Shown: positions 14,940 to 23,697 of the stretch, one piece after another
How the letters are laid out: each line of letters begins with the position of its first letter
How positions within the stretch are numbered: the first letter of the stretch is position 1
Assembly (NCBI GenBank): GCA_965232985.1
Contig: CBDDRC010000013.1
Coordinates: forward strand, 1-64,000
Origin: JADFDG01 sp965232985
GTDB taxonomy: Bacteria; Pseudomonadota; Gammaproteobacteria; Pseudomonadales; JADFDG01
Direction of reading: 5' to 3'
DNA: 64,000 nt
Made by a program: the position numbers and the translations under genes
The notes under the pieces: model-generated
What the model saw: only the letters and a program-made list of their open reading frames with translations
The model's database searches: none
What the model was told of the DNA's origin: nothing

Positions 14940-17336
14940 TCAGCCGCCTGGCCTTAAGACCTCGCGCTGCCCGTTCGGTTGCATGGTACTGACGAGGCCG
15001 GCAGCCTCCATCGCCTCAACCATGCGGGCAGCCCGGTTGTAGCCAATCTTGAGCCGGCGCTGAACGGAAGAGATGGACACCCGGCCAGACTCGATCACGA
15101 ACGCAACGGCCTGATCGTAAAGCGGATCCGCCTCCGGATCGCCGCCTTCCTCGGCCTCGCCGCCGAAACCGGCGACGTTGCCGTCTTCGCCGATGCGGGT
15201 AATTTCCTCGATGTAATTCGGCGCGCCCCGGCGCCGCCAATCATCGCAGACCCGATGCACTTCCTCATCGGAAACGAAAGCACCGTGAATGCGCTCAGGT
15301 ACGCTGGTGCCGACCGGCAGGTAAAGCATATCGCCGTGGCCCAGCAACTGTTCGGCGCCGCCCTGATCGATGACGGTGCGCGAATCGATGCGCGAACTAA
15401 CCTGAAAAGAAATCCGCGTCGGCACGTTCGCCTTGATCAGCCCGGTAATGACATCCACCGAAGGCCGCTGTGTGGCGAGAATCAAATGGATGCCGGCTGC
15501 CCGCGCCTTCTGGGCAATGCGGGCAATTAATTCTTCAACCTTTTTGCCGACCACCATCATCATGTCGGCGAATTCATCGACGACGATCACGACAAAAGGC
15601 AACGCGGTCAGCTCCGGGGCTTGGGTTTGGGTCACGGAATCCTGCGGCTTCCACAGCGGATCGCGAATCGGCTCGCCGGCTTTTTTTGCATCCTGCACTT
15701 TCTTGTTGAAGCCACCGAGGTTGCGCACGCCCAGCTGCGCCATCAGTTTGTAGCGGCGCTCCATTTCGACAACACCCCAGCGCAGCGCACTGGCGGCTTC
15801 CTTCATGTCCGTCACCACCGGGGTGAGCAGGTGCGGAATATTGTCGTAAACCGCGAGCTCAAGCATTTTCGGGTCGATCAAAATCAATCGCACATGCTCG
15901 GGCGTCGATTTGTAAAGCAGGGACAGCAGCATGGCATTGAGGCCCACTGACTTGCCCGAACCGGTGGTGCCGGCCACCAGCAGGTGCGGCATTTTGGCGA
16001 GATCGGCAACTACCGGGGCACCGGAAATATCCTTGCCCAGAGCCAGCGTCAGTGGCGACTGGGCTTCGTCGAACACGCCGGAAGCGATGACATCCGAGAG
16101 GCGGATCATCTCGCGCTTTTCATTCGGGATTTCGATACCAACCACTGTTTTGCCGGGAATCACTTCGACGACCCGCACGCTGATCACGGCCAGCGAACGC
16201 GCAAGATCGCGGGCGAGATTGCTGATGCGTGAGGCTTTTACGCCCGCCGCCGGCTGAATCTCGAAACGGGTGATGACAGGGCCGGGCAATACACCGGTAA
16301 CCGCCGCTTCGATACCGAAATCGGCCAGTTTGATTTCCAGCAAACGCGACATTGACTCCAGTGCTTCGCGGGTAAAGCCTTTTTTCTGGGTCTTGTCCAC
16401 CGCATCAAGCAGGCCAAGCGGCGGCAACTCACCACTTACCTCGGTTTCGAACAAATTGCGCTGCTTTTCCTTTTGCACGCGCACGCTTGGTTTCGCTGGC
16501 GGCGCGGGCGCGGCAATTTCCGGCGGTTTGCGGTGTTCTGTTTTCGCCTGGTGTTCGCGGAACGCTTCTTCGCGCTGCCCCACCAGCACATCCACCTCGC
16601 GCGCCACCTCAACGCGGCGCTGGCGTTCGGCGAAGGATTGCTTGAGCCAATCGACGAGCGTCAGTGCCCACTGCCCGGCCTGTTCGGCAATACGCAGCCA
16701 CGGCACGTCGACAATCACCCGCACCGCGGCGAGCACCACCGCCAGCAACAGCAACGTACTGCCCAGCAGGTTAAACGCGGCAAGCGCCGCCCGACCCAAT
16801 ACCGCACCGACAATGCCGCCGGCAGTTTCCGGCAGAACTTCCTGCAACGATTCAGCCATGCCGGCCATACCGGATTTCGGCACCGTGAAATGGATCGCCA
16901 GCAACGCACAGCCGGCCATCACCAATGCCACCCAGGCACCACGCCGCAACCAGCGCTGCGCGGGCGTCGCATCATCCACTTCAAGCGGATGACGAAAGAC
17001 GTAATAACCGCGTAATGCCAGCGACACCGGCACGAGGTAGGCGAGGTATCCGAACAGCACGAACAGGACGTCGGCGATCCAGGCGCCGATCATGCCGCCG
17101 GCGTTGACGACCGGGCCGGACGGGCCGATATGCGACCAACCCGGGTCGTTGCGGAAATAAGTAAACAGAGCAATGAACAGCAGCACACCGATGGCGAATA
17201 GAGCAATACCGAGGGCCTCGCGAACGCGACGGCGAGACTGCTCGGTGAGCGCACTGGCGCGCGACGCACGGCTCATGCGCCAGCGCTCGACAAGGTGCGG
17301 GTCCAGATCATGCGGGGCAGTCTCGGCAGTAGGCAC
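14940..17336 (-). CDS. ftsK: DNA translocase FtsK
   Basis: A division-site inner-membrane ATPase that moves DNA toward dif and activates XerCD dimer resolution. The 798 residues comprise an N-terminal membrane domain with about four to five helices (residues about 35-220), a short proline/charged linker (about 250-300), the RecA-like motor with Walker A VAGTTGSGKSVGLNAM and Walker B VVIVVDEFADMMM, and a C-terminal winged-helix γ domain (about 730-795; YDQAVAFVIESGRVSISSVQ). The linker is much shorter than in E. coli's 1329-residue protein but normal for other gammaproteobacteria. It is divergent from trxB, with a 87-base shared promoter gap. Confidence 0.97.
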   Translation of the reverse strand: MPTAETAPHDLDPHLVERWRMSRASRASALTEQSRRRVREALGIALFAIGVLLFIALFTYFRNDPGWSHIGPSGPVVNAGGMIGAWIADVLFVLFGYLAYLVPVSLALRGYYVFRHPLEVDDATPAQRWLRRGAWVALVMAGCALLAIHFTVPKSGMAGMAESLQEVLPETAGGIVGAVLGRAALAAFNLLGSTLLLLAVVLAAVRVIVDVPWLRIAEQAGQWALTLVDWLKQSFAERQRRVEVAREVDVLVGQREEAFREHQAKTEHRKPPEIAAPAPPAKPSVRVQKEKQRNLFETEVSGELPPLGLLDAVDKTQKKGFTREALESMSRLLEIKLADFGIEAAVTGVLPGPVITRFEIQPAAGVKASRISNLARDLARSLAVISVRVVEVIPGKTVVGIEIPNEKREMIRLSDVIASGVFDEAQSPLTLALGKDISGAPVVADLAKMPHLLVAGTTGSGKSVGLNAMLLSLLYKSTPEHVRLILIDPKMLELAVYDNIPHLLTPVVTDMKEAASALRWGVVEMERRYKLMAQLGVRNLGGFNKKVQDAKKAGEPIRDPLWKPQDSVTQTQAPELTALPFVVIVVDEFADMMMVVGKKVEELIARIAQKARAAGIHLILATQRPSVDVITGLIKANVPTRISFQVSSRIDSRTVIDQGGAEQLLGHGDMLYLPVGTSVPERIHGAFVSDEEVHRVCDDWRRRGAPNYIEEITRIGEDGNVAGFGGEAEEGGDPEADPLYDQAVAFVIESGRVSISSVQRRLKIGYNRAARMVEAMEAAGLVSTMQPNGQREVLRPGG

Positions 17337-17423
17337 ATGGGCCGGTATTGTAGAGAATCCGCCAGCGGGCGCGTTGATTTATGATACCTGCCCCGAACTC
17401 TCCCGACCCGGATACACAACGCC

Positions 17424-18377
17424 ATGAGCCAGCCCAAGCATTGCCAGCTCCTTATCCTCGGCTCCGGCCCGGCCGGCTATACCGCCGCCGTCTACGCCGC
17501 GCGCGCCAACCTCAAGCCGGTGCTGATCACCGGCATGCAGCAGGGCGGCCAACTCACCACCACTACCGAGGTGGACAACTGGCCGGGCGACGTCCACGGC
17601 CTCATGGGCCCGGATCTGATGGTGCGCATGCAGCAACACGCCGAGCGCTTCCATACCCAAATCGTGTTCGACCACATCAATCAGGTCGATCTGACGCGCA
17701 AACCGTTCTGGCTGAAGGGCGACGCCGGCGAATACACCTGCGACGCACTGATCATCGCCACCGGCGCCTCGGCGCAATACCTCGGCCTGCCCTCGGAAGA
17801 AAAATTCATGGGCAAGGGTGTTTCCGCTTGCGCCACCTGCGACGGTTTCTTCTACAAAAACCAGCAAGTAGCCGTACTCGGCGGCGGCAACACCGCCGTG
17901 GAAGAAGCGCTGTACCTGGCAAACATTGCCAGCCACGTCACGCTGGTGCACCGTCGCGACAAGCTCCGGGCGGAAAAAATCATGCAGGACAAACTGTTCG
18001 CGCGCGAGAAGGAGGGCAAGATCCGCATCGTCTGGAATCATGCGCTTGAGGAAGTACTCGGCAACGACAGCGGCGTCACCGGTCTGCGGCTGAAAAATAC
18101 CCAGGACGGTACGGCGCAACAGATTGATGTCAGCGGCGTATTCATTGCCATCGGCCACAAACCGAATACCGATCTTTTCGTCGGGCAGCTCGACATGGCA
18201 GGCGGTTACCTGAAAATCCGCACCGGCCTTGTCGGTAACGCCACGCAAACCAGCGTGCCGGGCGTGTTTGCTGCGGGTGACGTTGCCGATCATGTTTATC
18301 GCCAGGCGGTTACCTCGGCCGGCTTCGGCTGCATGGCCGCGCTTGATGCCGAGAAGTATCTCGACGGCAAGCACTGA
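17424..18377 (+). CDS. trxB: Thioredoxin reductase
   Basis: An NADPH-dependent flavoenzyme that reduces thioredoxin. The 317 residues have an FAD-binding GxGxxG (LGSGPAGYTAAVYAARANLK, residues 12-31), the redox centre CATC at 136-139, an NADPH-binding GGGNTAVEEALYL (153-165) and the C-terminal FAD contact GVFAAGDVADHVYRQAVTSA. Length is standard. It is divergent from ftsK; a TATGAT-like -10 lies about 40 bases before its ATG. The gene order ftsK-trxB-aat-bpt-infA-clpA is conserved among Pseudomonas-like bacteria. Confidence 0.96.
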   Translation: MSQPKHCQLLILGSGPAGYTAAVYAARANLKPVLITGMQQGGQLTTTTEVDNWPGDVHGLMGPDLMVRMQQHAERFHTQIVFDHINQVDLTRKPFWLKGDAGEYTCDALIIATGASAQYLGLPSEEKFMGKGVSACATCDGFFYKNQQVAVLGGGNTAVEEALYLANIASHVTLVHRRDKLRAEKIMQDKLFAREKEGKIRIVWNHALEEVLGNDSGVTGLRLKNTQDGTAQQIDVSGVFIAIGHKPNTDLFVGQLDMAGGYLKIRTGLVGNATQTSVPGVFAAGDVADHVYRQAVTSAGFGCMAALDAEKYLDGKH

Positions 18378-18414
18378 TATTTGTACCGGCCGATCGGTGA
18401 TCGGCTTCTTGCCA

Positions 18415-19122
18415 ATGAAGCTTACTGTGCTCGGCGACAACCCACTGTTGTTTCCACCCTTGACGCGGGCGCTGCGCGATCCGGACGGCCTGCTCGCGGT
18501 CGGCGGCGATCTTGCGGTCGAGCGGCTGGTCGCCGCTTATTCGCGCGGCATCTTCCCGTGGTTTGGCGACCATGATCCGATTCTCTGGTGGTCGCCCGAT
18601 CCGCGCTTTGTGCTTGATCCGGCAACCATTCACATCGGCCGCTCACTGCGGCGCACACTGACGCGCAGAACATTTGCCATCACCTTCGATCAGGCCTTCG
18701 CCACTGTGCTTCGGGCCTGTGCCGCTGCCCCTCGCCCCGGACAGCGCGGCGGCACCTGGATCACCGATGAGATGCAGGGCGCGTACCTGGCCTTGCATGC
18801 CGCCGGCCATGCCCATTCGGTGGAGGCCTGGCGCGATGACGAACTGGTCGGCGGGCTTTACGGTGTGGCGCTGGGCCGGATGTTCTTCGGTGAATCGATG
18901 TTTGCCCGCGCCGACGACGCCGCCAAGACTGCCTTCGCAGTGCTCTGCCGGCATTTGGCCTGTTGGGGGTTCCCGCTGGTCGACTGCCAGATGGAAACCG
19001 CCCATCTGGCCCGTTTTGGCGCTTCCTTCATGCCACGCGATGCCTTTGTCGCCCTGGTGGCCGAGGCGGTGCGCCAACCCGCTCCCGACTGGCGGCTCGA
19101 TCCGGGGCTTGCTGGCGGTTGA
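18415..19122 (+). CDS. aat: Leucyl/phenylalanyl-tRNA--protein transferase
   Basis: The bacterial N-degron enzyme that moves Leu or Phe from its tRNA to proteins starting with Arg or Lys, marking them for ClpS-ClpA-P. The ATG at 18415 gives 235 residues beginning MKLTVLGDNPLLFPPLTRAL, the family start; the frame extends to 18229 but that part lies within trxB. Family motifs are GLLAVGGDLAVERLVAAYSR, GIFPWFGDHDPILWWSPDPR, GLYGVALGRMFFGESMF and DCQMETAHLARFGA. It is 37 bases downstream of trxB and upstream of bpt, with which it shares the pathway. Confidence 0.96.
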   Translation: MKLTVLGDNPLLFPPLTRALRDPDGLLAVGGDLAVERLVAAYSRGIFPWFGDHDPILWWSPDPRFVLDPATIHIGRSLRRTLTRRTFAITFDQAFATVLRACAAAPRPGQRGGTWITDEMQGAYLALHAAGHAHSVEAWRDDELVGGLYGVALGRMFFGESMFARADDAAKTAFAVLCRHLACWGFPLVDCQMETAHLARFGASFMPRDAFVALVAEAVRQPAPDWRLDPGLAGG

Positions 19123-19188
19123 ACCCGGTTTTCGGCTGGTGCCTGCCTGCTCTACACTGCGGGTATTCGTCATGGGGCAGGGGTAAAG

Positions 19189-19935
19189 ATGAGCAGTCTT
19201 CAGACCCTAAAGTTTTACTGCACCCCCGCGCACCGCTGCAGCTATCTGCCGGATCGCGAGGCAGTCACCCTGTTTCTTGATCCGAAGACCGAGGTTTCCA
19301 ACGACGTTTATGCATCACTCACCGGTGTGGGCTTCCGCCGCAGCGGCGACTTCATCTACCGGCCGCACTGCGGCACCTGCCACGCCTGCATTCCGGTACG
19401 CATCCCGGTCAAGCTGTTCGAGGCGAACCGGACCCAAAAGCGCTGCTGCGAACGCAATGCCGACCTGACGGTGGTCGCCGCACCACCGCGCTACACGCCC
19501 GAGTACTACGCGCTGTATGAGAAATACATCAACGCCCGCCATCAGGACGGCGATATGTTCCCGCCGACCCGGAACCAGTTCCGCTCGTTCCTGCTGTGCT
19601 CTTGGGGCAACTCCCGCTTTTACGAATTCCGTAACGATGGCCGGCTGGTTGCCCTCGCCGTGGTCGATCACGTCGAAAGCGGGATGTCCGCCGTCTACAC
19701 TTTCTACGACCCGAACGAGGATGCACGCAGCCTCGGGCGCTTTGCGATCCTCTGGCAGATCACCGAGGCCCGCACGCGCGGCCTGGGCTATCTGTATCTG
19801 GGCTACTGGATCCGCCAGTGCCGGAAGATGAGCTACAAGCAGGAATACCAACCGCTGGAATACTTCGATGGCCAGCAGTGGCTGCACCCCGACGCGGACG
19901 GCTACTACCCGGCAGCGCCCGCCCTCAAGCCCTGA
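19189..19935 (+). CDS. bpt: Aspartate/glutamate leucyltransferase (Bpt, arginyltransferase family)
   Basis: A 248-residue N-degron enzyme. In characterised bacterial members it adds Leu to N-terminal Asp or Glu, though the fold is that of eukaryotic ATE1. Features are the N-terminal cysteine region (FYCTPAHRCSYLPDR), the conserved YRPHCGTCHACIPVRIPV, and the C-terminal GNAT-like block (SAVYTFYDPNEDARSLGRFA and LGYWIRQCRKMSYKQEYQPL). A GGGGTAAAG-type ribosome-binding site precedes the ATG. Together with aat, clpA and clpS it completes the N-degron route. Confidence 0.94.
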   Translation: MSSLQTLKFYCTPAHRCSYLPDREAVTLFLDPKTEVSNDVYASLTGVGFRRSGDFIYRPHCGTCHACIPVRIPVKLFEANRTQKRCCERNADLTVVAAPPRYTPEYYALYEKYINARHQDGDMFPPTRNQFRSFLLCSWGNSRFYEFRNDGRLVALAVVDHVESGMSAVYTFYDPNEDARSLGRFAILWQITEARTRGLGYLYLGYWIRQCRKMSYKQEYQPLEYFDGQQWLHPDADGYYPAAPALKP

Positions 19936-20015
19936 GGGGCACAACTGTCCCAACCTCTTGGGGTCGTGCCAGTTTGTGTCCGGCTCTTCCGGCTCCCGAC
20001 GCTTTCCGTTACAGT

Positions 20016-20041
20016 GGCGCCCTTCCGCAGAGGCGCCTTTT
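20016..20041 (+). terminator. Weak terminator-like hairpin between bpt and infA
   Basis: Arms GGCGCC/GGCGCC with a 10-base loop are followed by TTTT. The stem is only six base pairs, so it is at best a partial terminator or attenuator in the 156-base gap ahead of infA. Confidence 0.4.
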
Positions 20042-20091
20042 CCATGTGTGCCGCCTGCACCGCTTGTTTGTAGCACCACAGCTGAGGATTC

Positions 20092-20310
20092 ATGGCGAAA
20101 GACGATGTCATCGAGATGGAAGGGGTCGTCACTGATACCCTGCCGAACACCATGTTCCGCGTTGCGCTGGAAAACGGCCACGTCGTGATCGCCCACATTT
20201 CCGGCAAGATGCGCAAAAATTACATCCGCATTCTTACCGGCGACAAGGTGAAGGTCGAACTGACACCTTACGATTTGAGCAAGGGGCGGATTACCTTCCG
20301 CGTGCGCTAA
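20092..20310 (+). CDS. infA: Translation initiation factor IF-1
   Basis: The 72-residue S1/OB-fold factor that binds the 30S A site and assists IF-2 and IF-3. The sequence MAKDDVIEMEGVVTDTLPNT and the final YDLSKGRITFRVR are almost invariant in proteobacteria, and the length is exact. It stands between bpt and the convergent clpA gene, in the same order as in E. coli and Pseudomonas. A remarkably long palindrome directly after its stop ends both transcripts. Confidence 0.98.
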   Translation: MAKDDVIEMEGVVTDTLPNTMFRVALENGHVVIAHISGKMRKNYIRILTGDKVKVELTPYDLSKGRITFRVR

Positions 20311-20313
20311 AAT

Positions 20314-20371
20314 CGGCAATGGAAATAAAAAATGGCGCCTTTGCAGGCGCCATTTTTTATTTCCATTGCCG
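20314..20371. terminator. Very long perfect bidirectional terminator between infA and clpA
   Basis: Two perfectly complementary 27-base arms (20314-20340 and 20345-20371) flank a loop of only four bases, TTGC. The stem contains a GC clamp GGCGCC next to the loop and an A6/T6 tract in the outer part, so a U-tract follows the GC stem on whichever strand is transcribed. It begins three bases after the infA stop codon and ends five bases before the clpA stop, hence it serves both convergent genes. Confidence 0.9.
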
Positions 20372-20376
20372 TCAAT

Positions 20377-22656
20377 TCAAGCTGGAACCCGCGCGTCAAT
20401 CTCCAGGTCAAGCTTGCCTTCATGCACGGTGACGTGCACCTCGCCACCTTTCTCCGCGAGCACACCGAACAGGATCGCTTCGGCGAGTGGTTTCTTGATC
20501 TCGTCCTGGATCAGCCGCGCCATTGGCCGTGCACCCATTGCCTTGTCGTAACCCCTGCTAGCCAACCACTGGCGGGCATCGTCGTCGACATGCAGCATCA
20601 CTTTCTTGTCATCGAGTTGCGCCTGCAGTTCGGTCAGGAACTTGTCGACGACGCCGAGGATCACCTGCTCGTCCAGCGGGCTGAACTGGATGATCGAATC
20701 CAGACGATTACGGAACTCCGGCGTGAACATGCGGCGGATGGTTTCCATCGCATCGGTGCTGTTGTCCTGCTGCGTGAAACCCATACCGCGCTTGCTCATT
20801 TGCTCGGCGCCGGCGTTGGTCGTCATGACCAGGATCACATTACGGAAATCCGCCTTGCGGCCGTTGTTGTCGGTGAGTTTGCCGTAATCCATCACCTGCA
20901 ACAGCAGGTTGAAGACTTCCGGGTGCGCCTTTTCGATTTCGTCGAGCAACAACACGCAATGCGGCTGCTTGGTGATGGCCTCGGTGAGCAGGCCTCCCTG
21001 ATCGAAGCCAACGTAGCCCGGCGGCGCGCCGATCAGGCGCGACACGGTATGCCGCTCCATGTACTCGGACATATCGAAGCGTACCAGCTCCATGCCCATG
21101 GTCTTGGCCAATTGCCGGGCGACTTCGGTTTTGCCCACACCGGTGGGGCCAGAGAACAGGAACGAACCAATCGGCTTTTCCGGCGCCTTGAGGCCGGCGC
21201 GCGACAATTTGATCGCCGCCGCCAACGCCTCAATGGCTGCGTTCTGCCCGAACACCGTCATTTTCAGGTCGCGCTCAAGATTGCCGAGCTGTTTTTTGTC
21301 GGAGGCAGACACGCTCTTGGGCGGAATACGCGCCATCTTGGCGATGATGCTCTCGATATCCGGCACCGAAATGGTCTTCTTGCGCTTGCCTTCCGGCTGC
21401 AGGCGTTGATACGCGCCGACTTCATCGACAACATCGATCGCTTTGTCCGGCAGGAAACGGTCGTGCAGATAACGGGCCGATAATTCGGCCGCCGCTTTCA
21501 GCGCGTTGTCCGAATAACGCACGTTGTGGTGTTGCTCGAACCGCTCGCGCAAACCCTTGAGTATTTCGTAGGTCTGGTCGACAGTCGGCTCGGACACATC
21601 AATTTTCTGGAAGCGGCGCGACAGCGCACGATCCTTCTCAAAAATGCCGCGGTATTCGGCAAAGGTGGTCGAGCCAATGCATTTGATTTCGCCGGAGGCC
21701 AGCGTCGGCTTCAGCAGGTTGGATGCGTCCATGACGCCGCCCGACGCTGCACCGGCACCGATAATGGTATGAATCTCATCGATGAACAGGATGGCGCCCG
21801 GGCGCTTCTTCAATTCACCGAGCAACGCCTTGAAGCGCTTTTCGAAGTCGCCACGGTATTTTGTGCCGGCAAGCAGCGCACCGAGATCCAGCGAATACAC
21901 CACGCTGTCTTTCAGCGGCTCCGGCACCTGGCCATCGACGATCATCTTGGCAAGACCTTCGGCGATCGCGGTCTTGCCGACACCCGGTTCGCCCACCAGC
22001 AGCGGGTTGTTCTTGCGCCGCCGGCAGAGGATCTGCGCCGCGCGCTCGATTTCGTCCTCACGGCCCACCAGCGGATCAATGCGGCCCTCACGCGCCGACT
22101 GATTCAGATTGGTGGCGTAAGCATCAAGCGGATTGCTGCCCGCTGGCGCCTCGCCGGCAGCTTCTTCATCCTGCGACGATTCGCTGCCGGGGACGGGTGC
22201 TTGCGAGCTGTTCTCGTCCTGCACCTTGCTGATACCGTGCGCGATGTAATTGACAACATCGATACGCGCGATGTTCTGCTTGCGCAGGAAATAGACGGCT
22301 TGGCTTTCCTGCTCACTGAAGATCGCAACCAGCACGTTGGCGCCCGTCACTTCTTTCTTGCCGGACGACTGCACATGGAATACGGCGCGCTGGAGCACCC
22401 GCTGAAAACCCAGCGTCGGCTGTGTTTCGCGGTCCTGATCGTGGCCGGGAATAAGCGGCGTTGTCTCATCGACGAACTGGATGAGGTCGCGCCGCAAGCC
22501 AGTAACGTCGCCGCCGCAGGCACGCAACACCTTGGCCGCCGACTCGTTGTCGAGCAGTGCGAGCAGCAGGTGCTCGACTGTCATGTACTCATGTCGCTTT
22601 GCCCGCGCGTCGCGAAAGGCAAAGTTAAGGGTTACCTCGAGATCCTTGCTGAGCAT
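20377..22656 (-). CDS. clpA: ATP-dependent Clp protease ATP-binding subunit ClpA
   Basis: A Hsp100 AAA+ unfoldase that feeds substrates to ClpP, especially N-degron substrates brought by ClpS. The 759 residues have an N-terminal double repeat domain (EHLLLALLDNESAAKVL) that binds ClpS, a first AAA+ module with Walker A GEPGVGKTAIAE, and a second with GPTGVGKTEVARQ. The IGL-like loop for ClpP docking is visible as KRGMGFTQQ, near the sensor region of domain 2. Upstream on the same strand is clpS, 91 bases away. Confidence 0.97.
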   Translation of the reverse strand: MLSKDLEVTLNFAFRDARAKRHEYMTVEHLLLALLDNESAAKVLRACGGDVTGLRRDLIQFVDETTPLIPGHDQDRETQPTLGFQRVLQRAVFHVQSSGKKEVTGANVLVAIFSEQESQAVYFLRKQNIARIDVVNYIAHGISKVQDENSSQAPVPGSESSQDEEAAGEAPAGSNPLDAYATNLNQSAREGRIDPLVGREDEIERAAQILCRRRKNNPLLVGEPGVGKTAIAEGLAKMIVDGQVPEPLKDSVVYSLDLGALLAGTKYRGDFEKRFKALLGELKKRPGAILFIDEIHTIIGAGAASGGVMDASNLLKPTLASGEIKCIGSTTFAEYRGIFEKDRALSRRFQKIDVSEPTVDQTYEILKGLRERFEQHHNVRYSDNALKAAAELSARYLHDRFLPDKAIDVVDEVGAYQRLQPEGKRKKTISVPDIESIIAKMARIPPKSVSASDKKQLGNLERDLKMTVFGQNAAIEALAAAIKLSRAGLKAPEKPIGSFLFSGPTGVGKTEVARQLAKTMGMELVRFDMSEYMERHTVSRLIGAPPGYVGFDQGGLLTEAITKQPHCVLLLDEIEKAHPEVFNLLLQVMDYGKLTDNNGRKADFRNVILVMTTNAGAEQMSKRGMGFTQQDNSTDAMETIRRMFTPEFRNRLDSIIQFSPLDEQVILGVVDKFLTELQAQLDDKKVMLHVDDDARQWLASRGYDKAMGARPMARLIQDEIKKPLAEAILFGVLAEKGGEVHVTVHEGKLDLEIDARVPA

Positions 22657-22747
22657 GGCCGATTCCCCCTGTTACCCGACTTGACTTCAGTACGTTAGCT
22701 TCCAGACCCACTTCCCTTCATTCGGACCCATTGTAGAGCAGCGAGTT

Positions 22748-23095
22748 TCACGCCTGCTCAATCTTTGCCATGAGCGGGTGCTGGTGGCGACGAGCGTAGT
22801 CTACGACCTGCGCCGCCTTGGTTTCCGCTACATCCCGTGAGTAGATACCACAGACCGCCTTGCCCTCCGTGTGCACCGTGAGCATGACACGGGTTGCCTG
22901 CTCGCGGTTCATCGAGAAGAAACTCTCAAGCACTTCGACCACGAAATCCATGGGCGTGTAATCGTCGTTGAGCACCAGAACCTTGAACATCGCCGGCGGC
23001 TTGAGCGCCGGCTTTGCCGTTTCAACAGCCAAGCCGGTCGCGCCGCCAGCTTCGTGGCGGTGGTCGTCGTGCCTGTCATCGTTGTCCTGAGCCAT
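22748..23095 (-). CDS. clpS: ATP-dependent Clp protease adapter ClpS
   Basis: An adaptor that binds N-terminal Leu, Phe, Trp and Tyr and hands the protein to ClpA. The 115-residue protein from the ATG at 23095 (MAQDNDDRHDDH) has a flexible acidic and histidine-rich tail followed by the core: the pocket residues NDD in VLVLNDDYTPMDFVVEVLES and the histidine in VHTEGKAVCGIYSRDVAETK. Longer in-frame starts at 23116 and 23191 exist but give non-conserved extensions. It is directly upstream of clpA and divergent from cspD. Confidence 0.95.
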   Translation of the reverse strand: MAQDNDDRHDDHRHEAGGATGLAVETAKPALKPPAMFKVLVLNDDYTPMDFVVEVLESFFSMNREQATRVMLTVHTEGKAVCGIYSRDVAETKAAQVVDYARRHQHPLMAKIEQA

Positions 23096-23362
23096 CAGAC
23101 GGGTATCTACCAACATGAACCCGCTCGCATCACGGGTAAGGATATGGAGATGACAGCGGCGTCCTTCAAGGAACGGGTTCAAAAGAACCAACCGATGCCG
23201 GGTACTTGACGCCGCCGGGAACCATGGCTGACAGTTCCCTGACAGCTGATTCTACCGGTATCACCGCAGGCGACATAGCGGCGCAGCGCAACAGATCGGC
23301 ACAGGGAGTCACGACAACACCAAGATGCGGCCTGACCGCACGGATCGGACGAGGGATCGACG

Positions 23363-23662
23363 ATGGCTACAGGACGCGTCAAGTGGTTCAACAATGCCAA
23401 GGGCTATGGCTTTGTCCGTCCGGACAATGGCGGCAACGATCTCTTTGTCCACTACTCTTACATCAACATGGATGGCTACAAGACGCTCAAAGCCGGCCAG
23501 CCGGTCAATTTCGACGTCAGGGAAGCCGCCAAGGGCGACCACGCGATCAATCTGACCGCCTTGAGCGAGCCTGTTGCGCAAGCCGACAGCAGCGCGCACA
23601 ACGATCTCAATGACATCAACAACACCGTCCATGAGGCCAGGCAGCCTCAGCAGACCACCTGA
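23363..23662 (+). CDS. cspD: Cold-shock-domain protein CspD-like
   Basis: A small single-stranded nucleic-acid-binding protein. Residues 1-66 form the cold-shock OB fold with RNP1 KGYGFVRP and RNP2 DLFVHYSYI. The last third (about 67-99) is a polar, Asp/Asn/Gln-rich tail. The name CspD rests on position opposite clpS/clpA, as in E. coli, and on the C-terminal extension. In E. coli CspD inhibits replication in stationary phase; that role is not shown here. A GAGGG ribosome-binding site lies seven bases before the ATG, and the leader back to clpS is 267 bases without another gene. Confidence 0.88.
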   Translation: MATGRVKWFNNAKGYGFVRPDNGGNDLFVHYSYINMDGYKTLKAGQPVNFDVREAAKGDHAINLTALSEPVAQADSSAHNDLNDINNTVHEARQPQQTT

Positions 23663-23697
23663 CGAACCCGGAATCAGCACGGGGCACCGCCGGAAAT

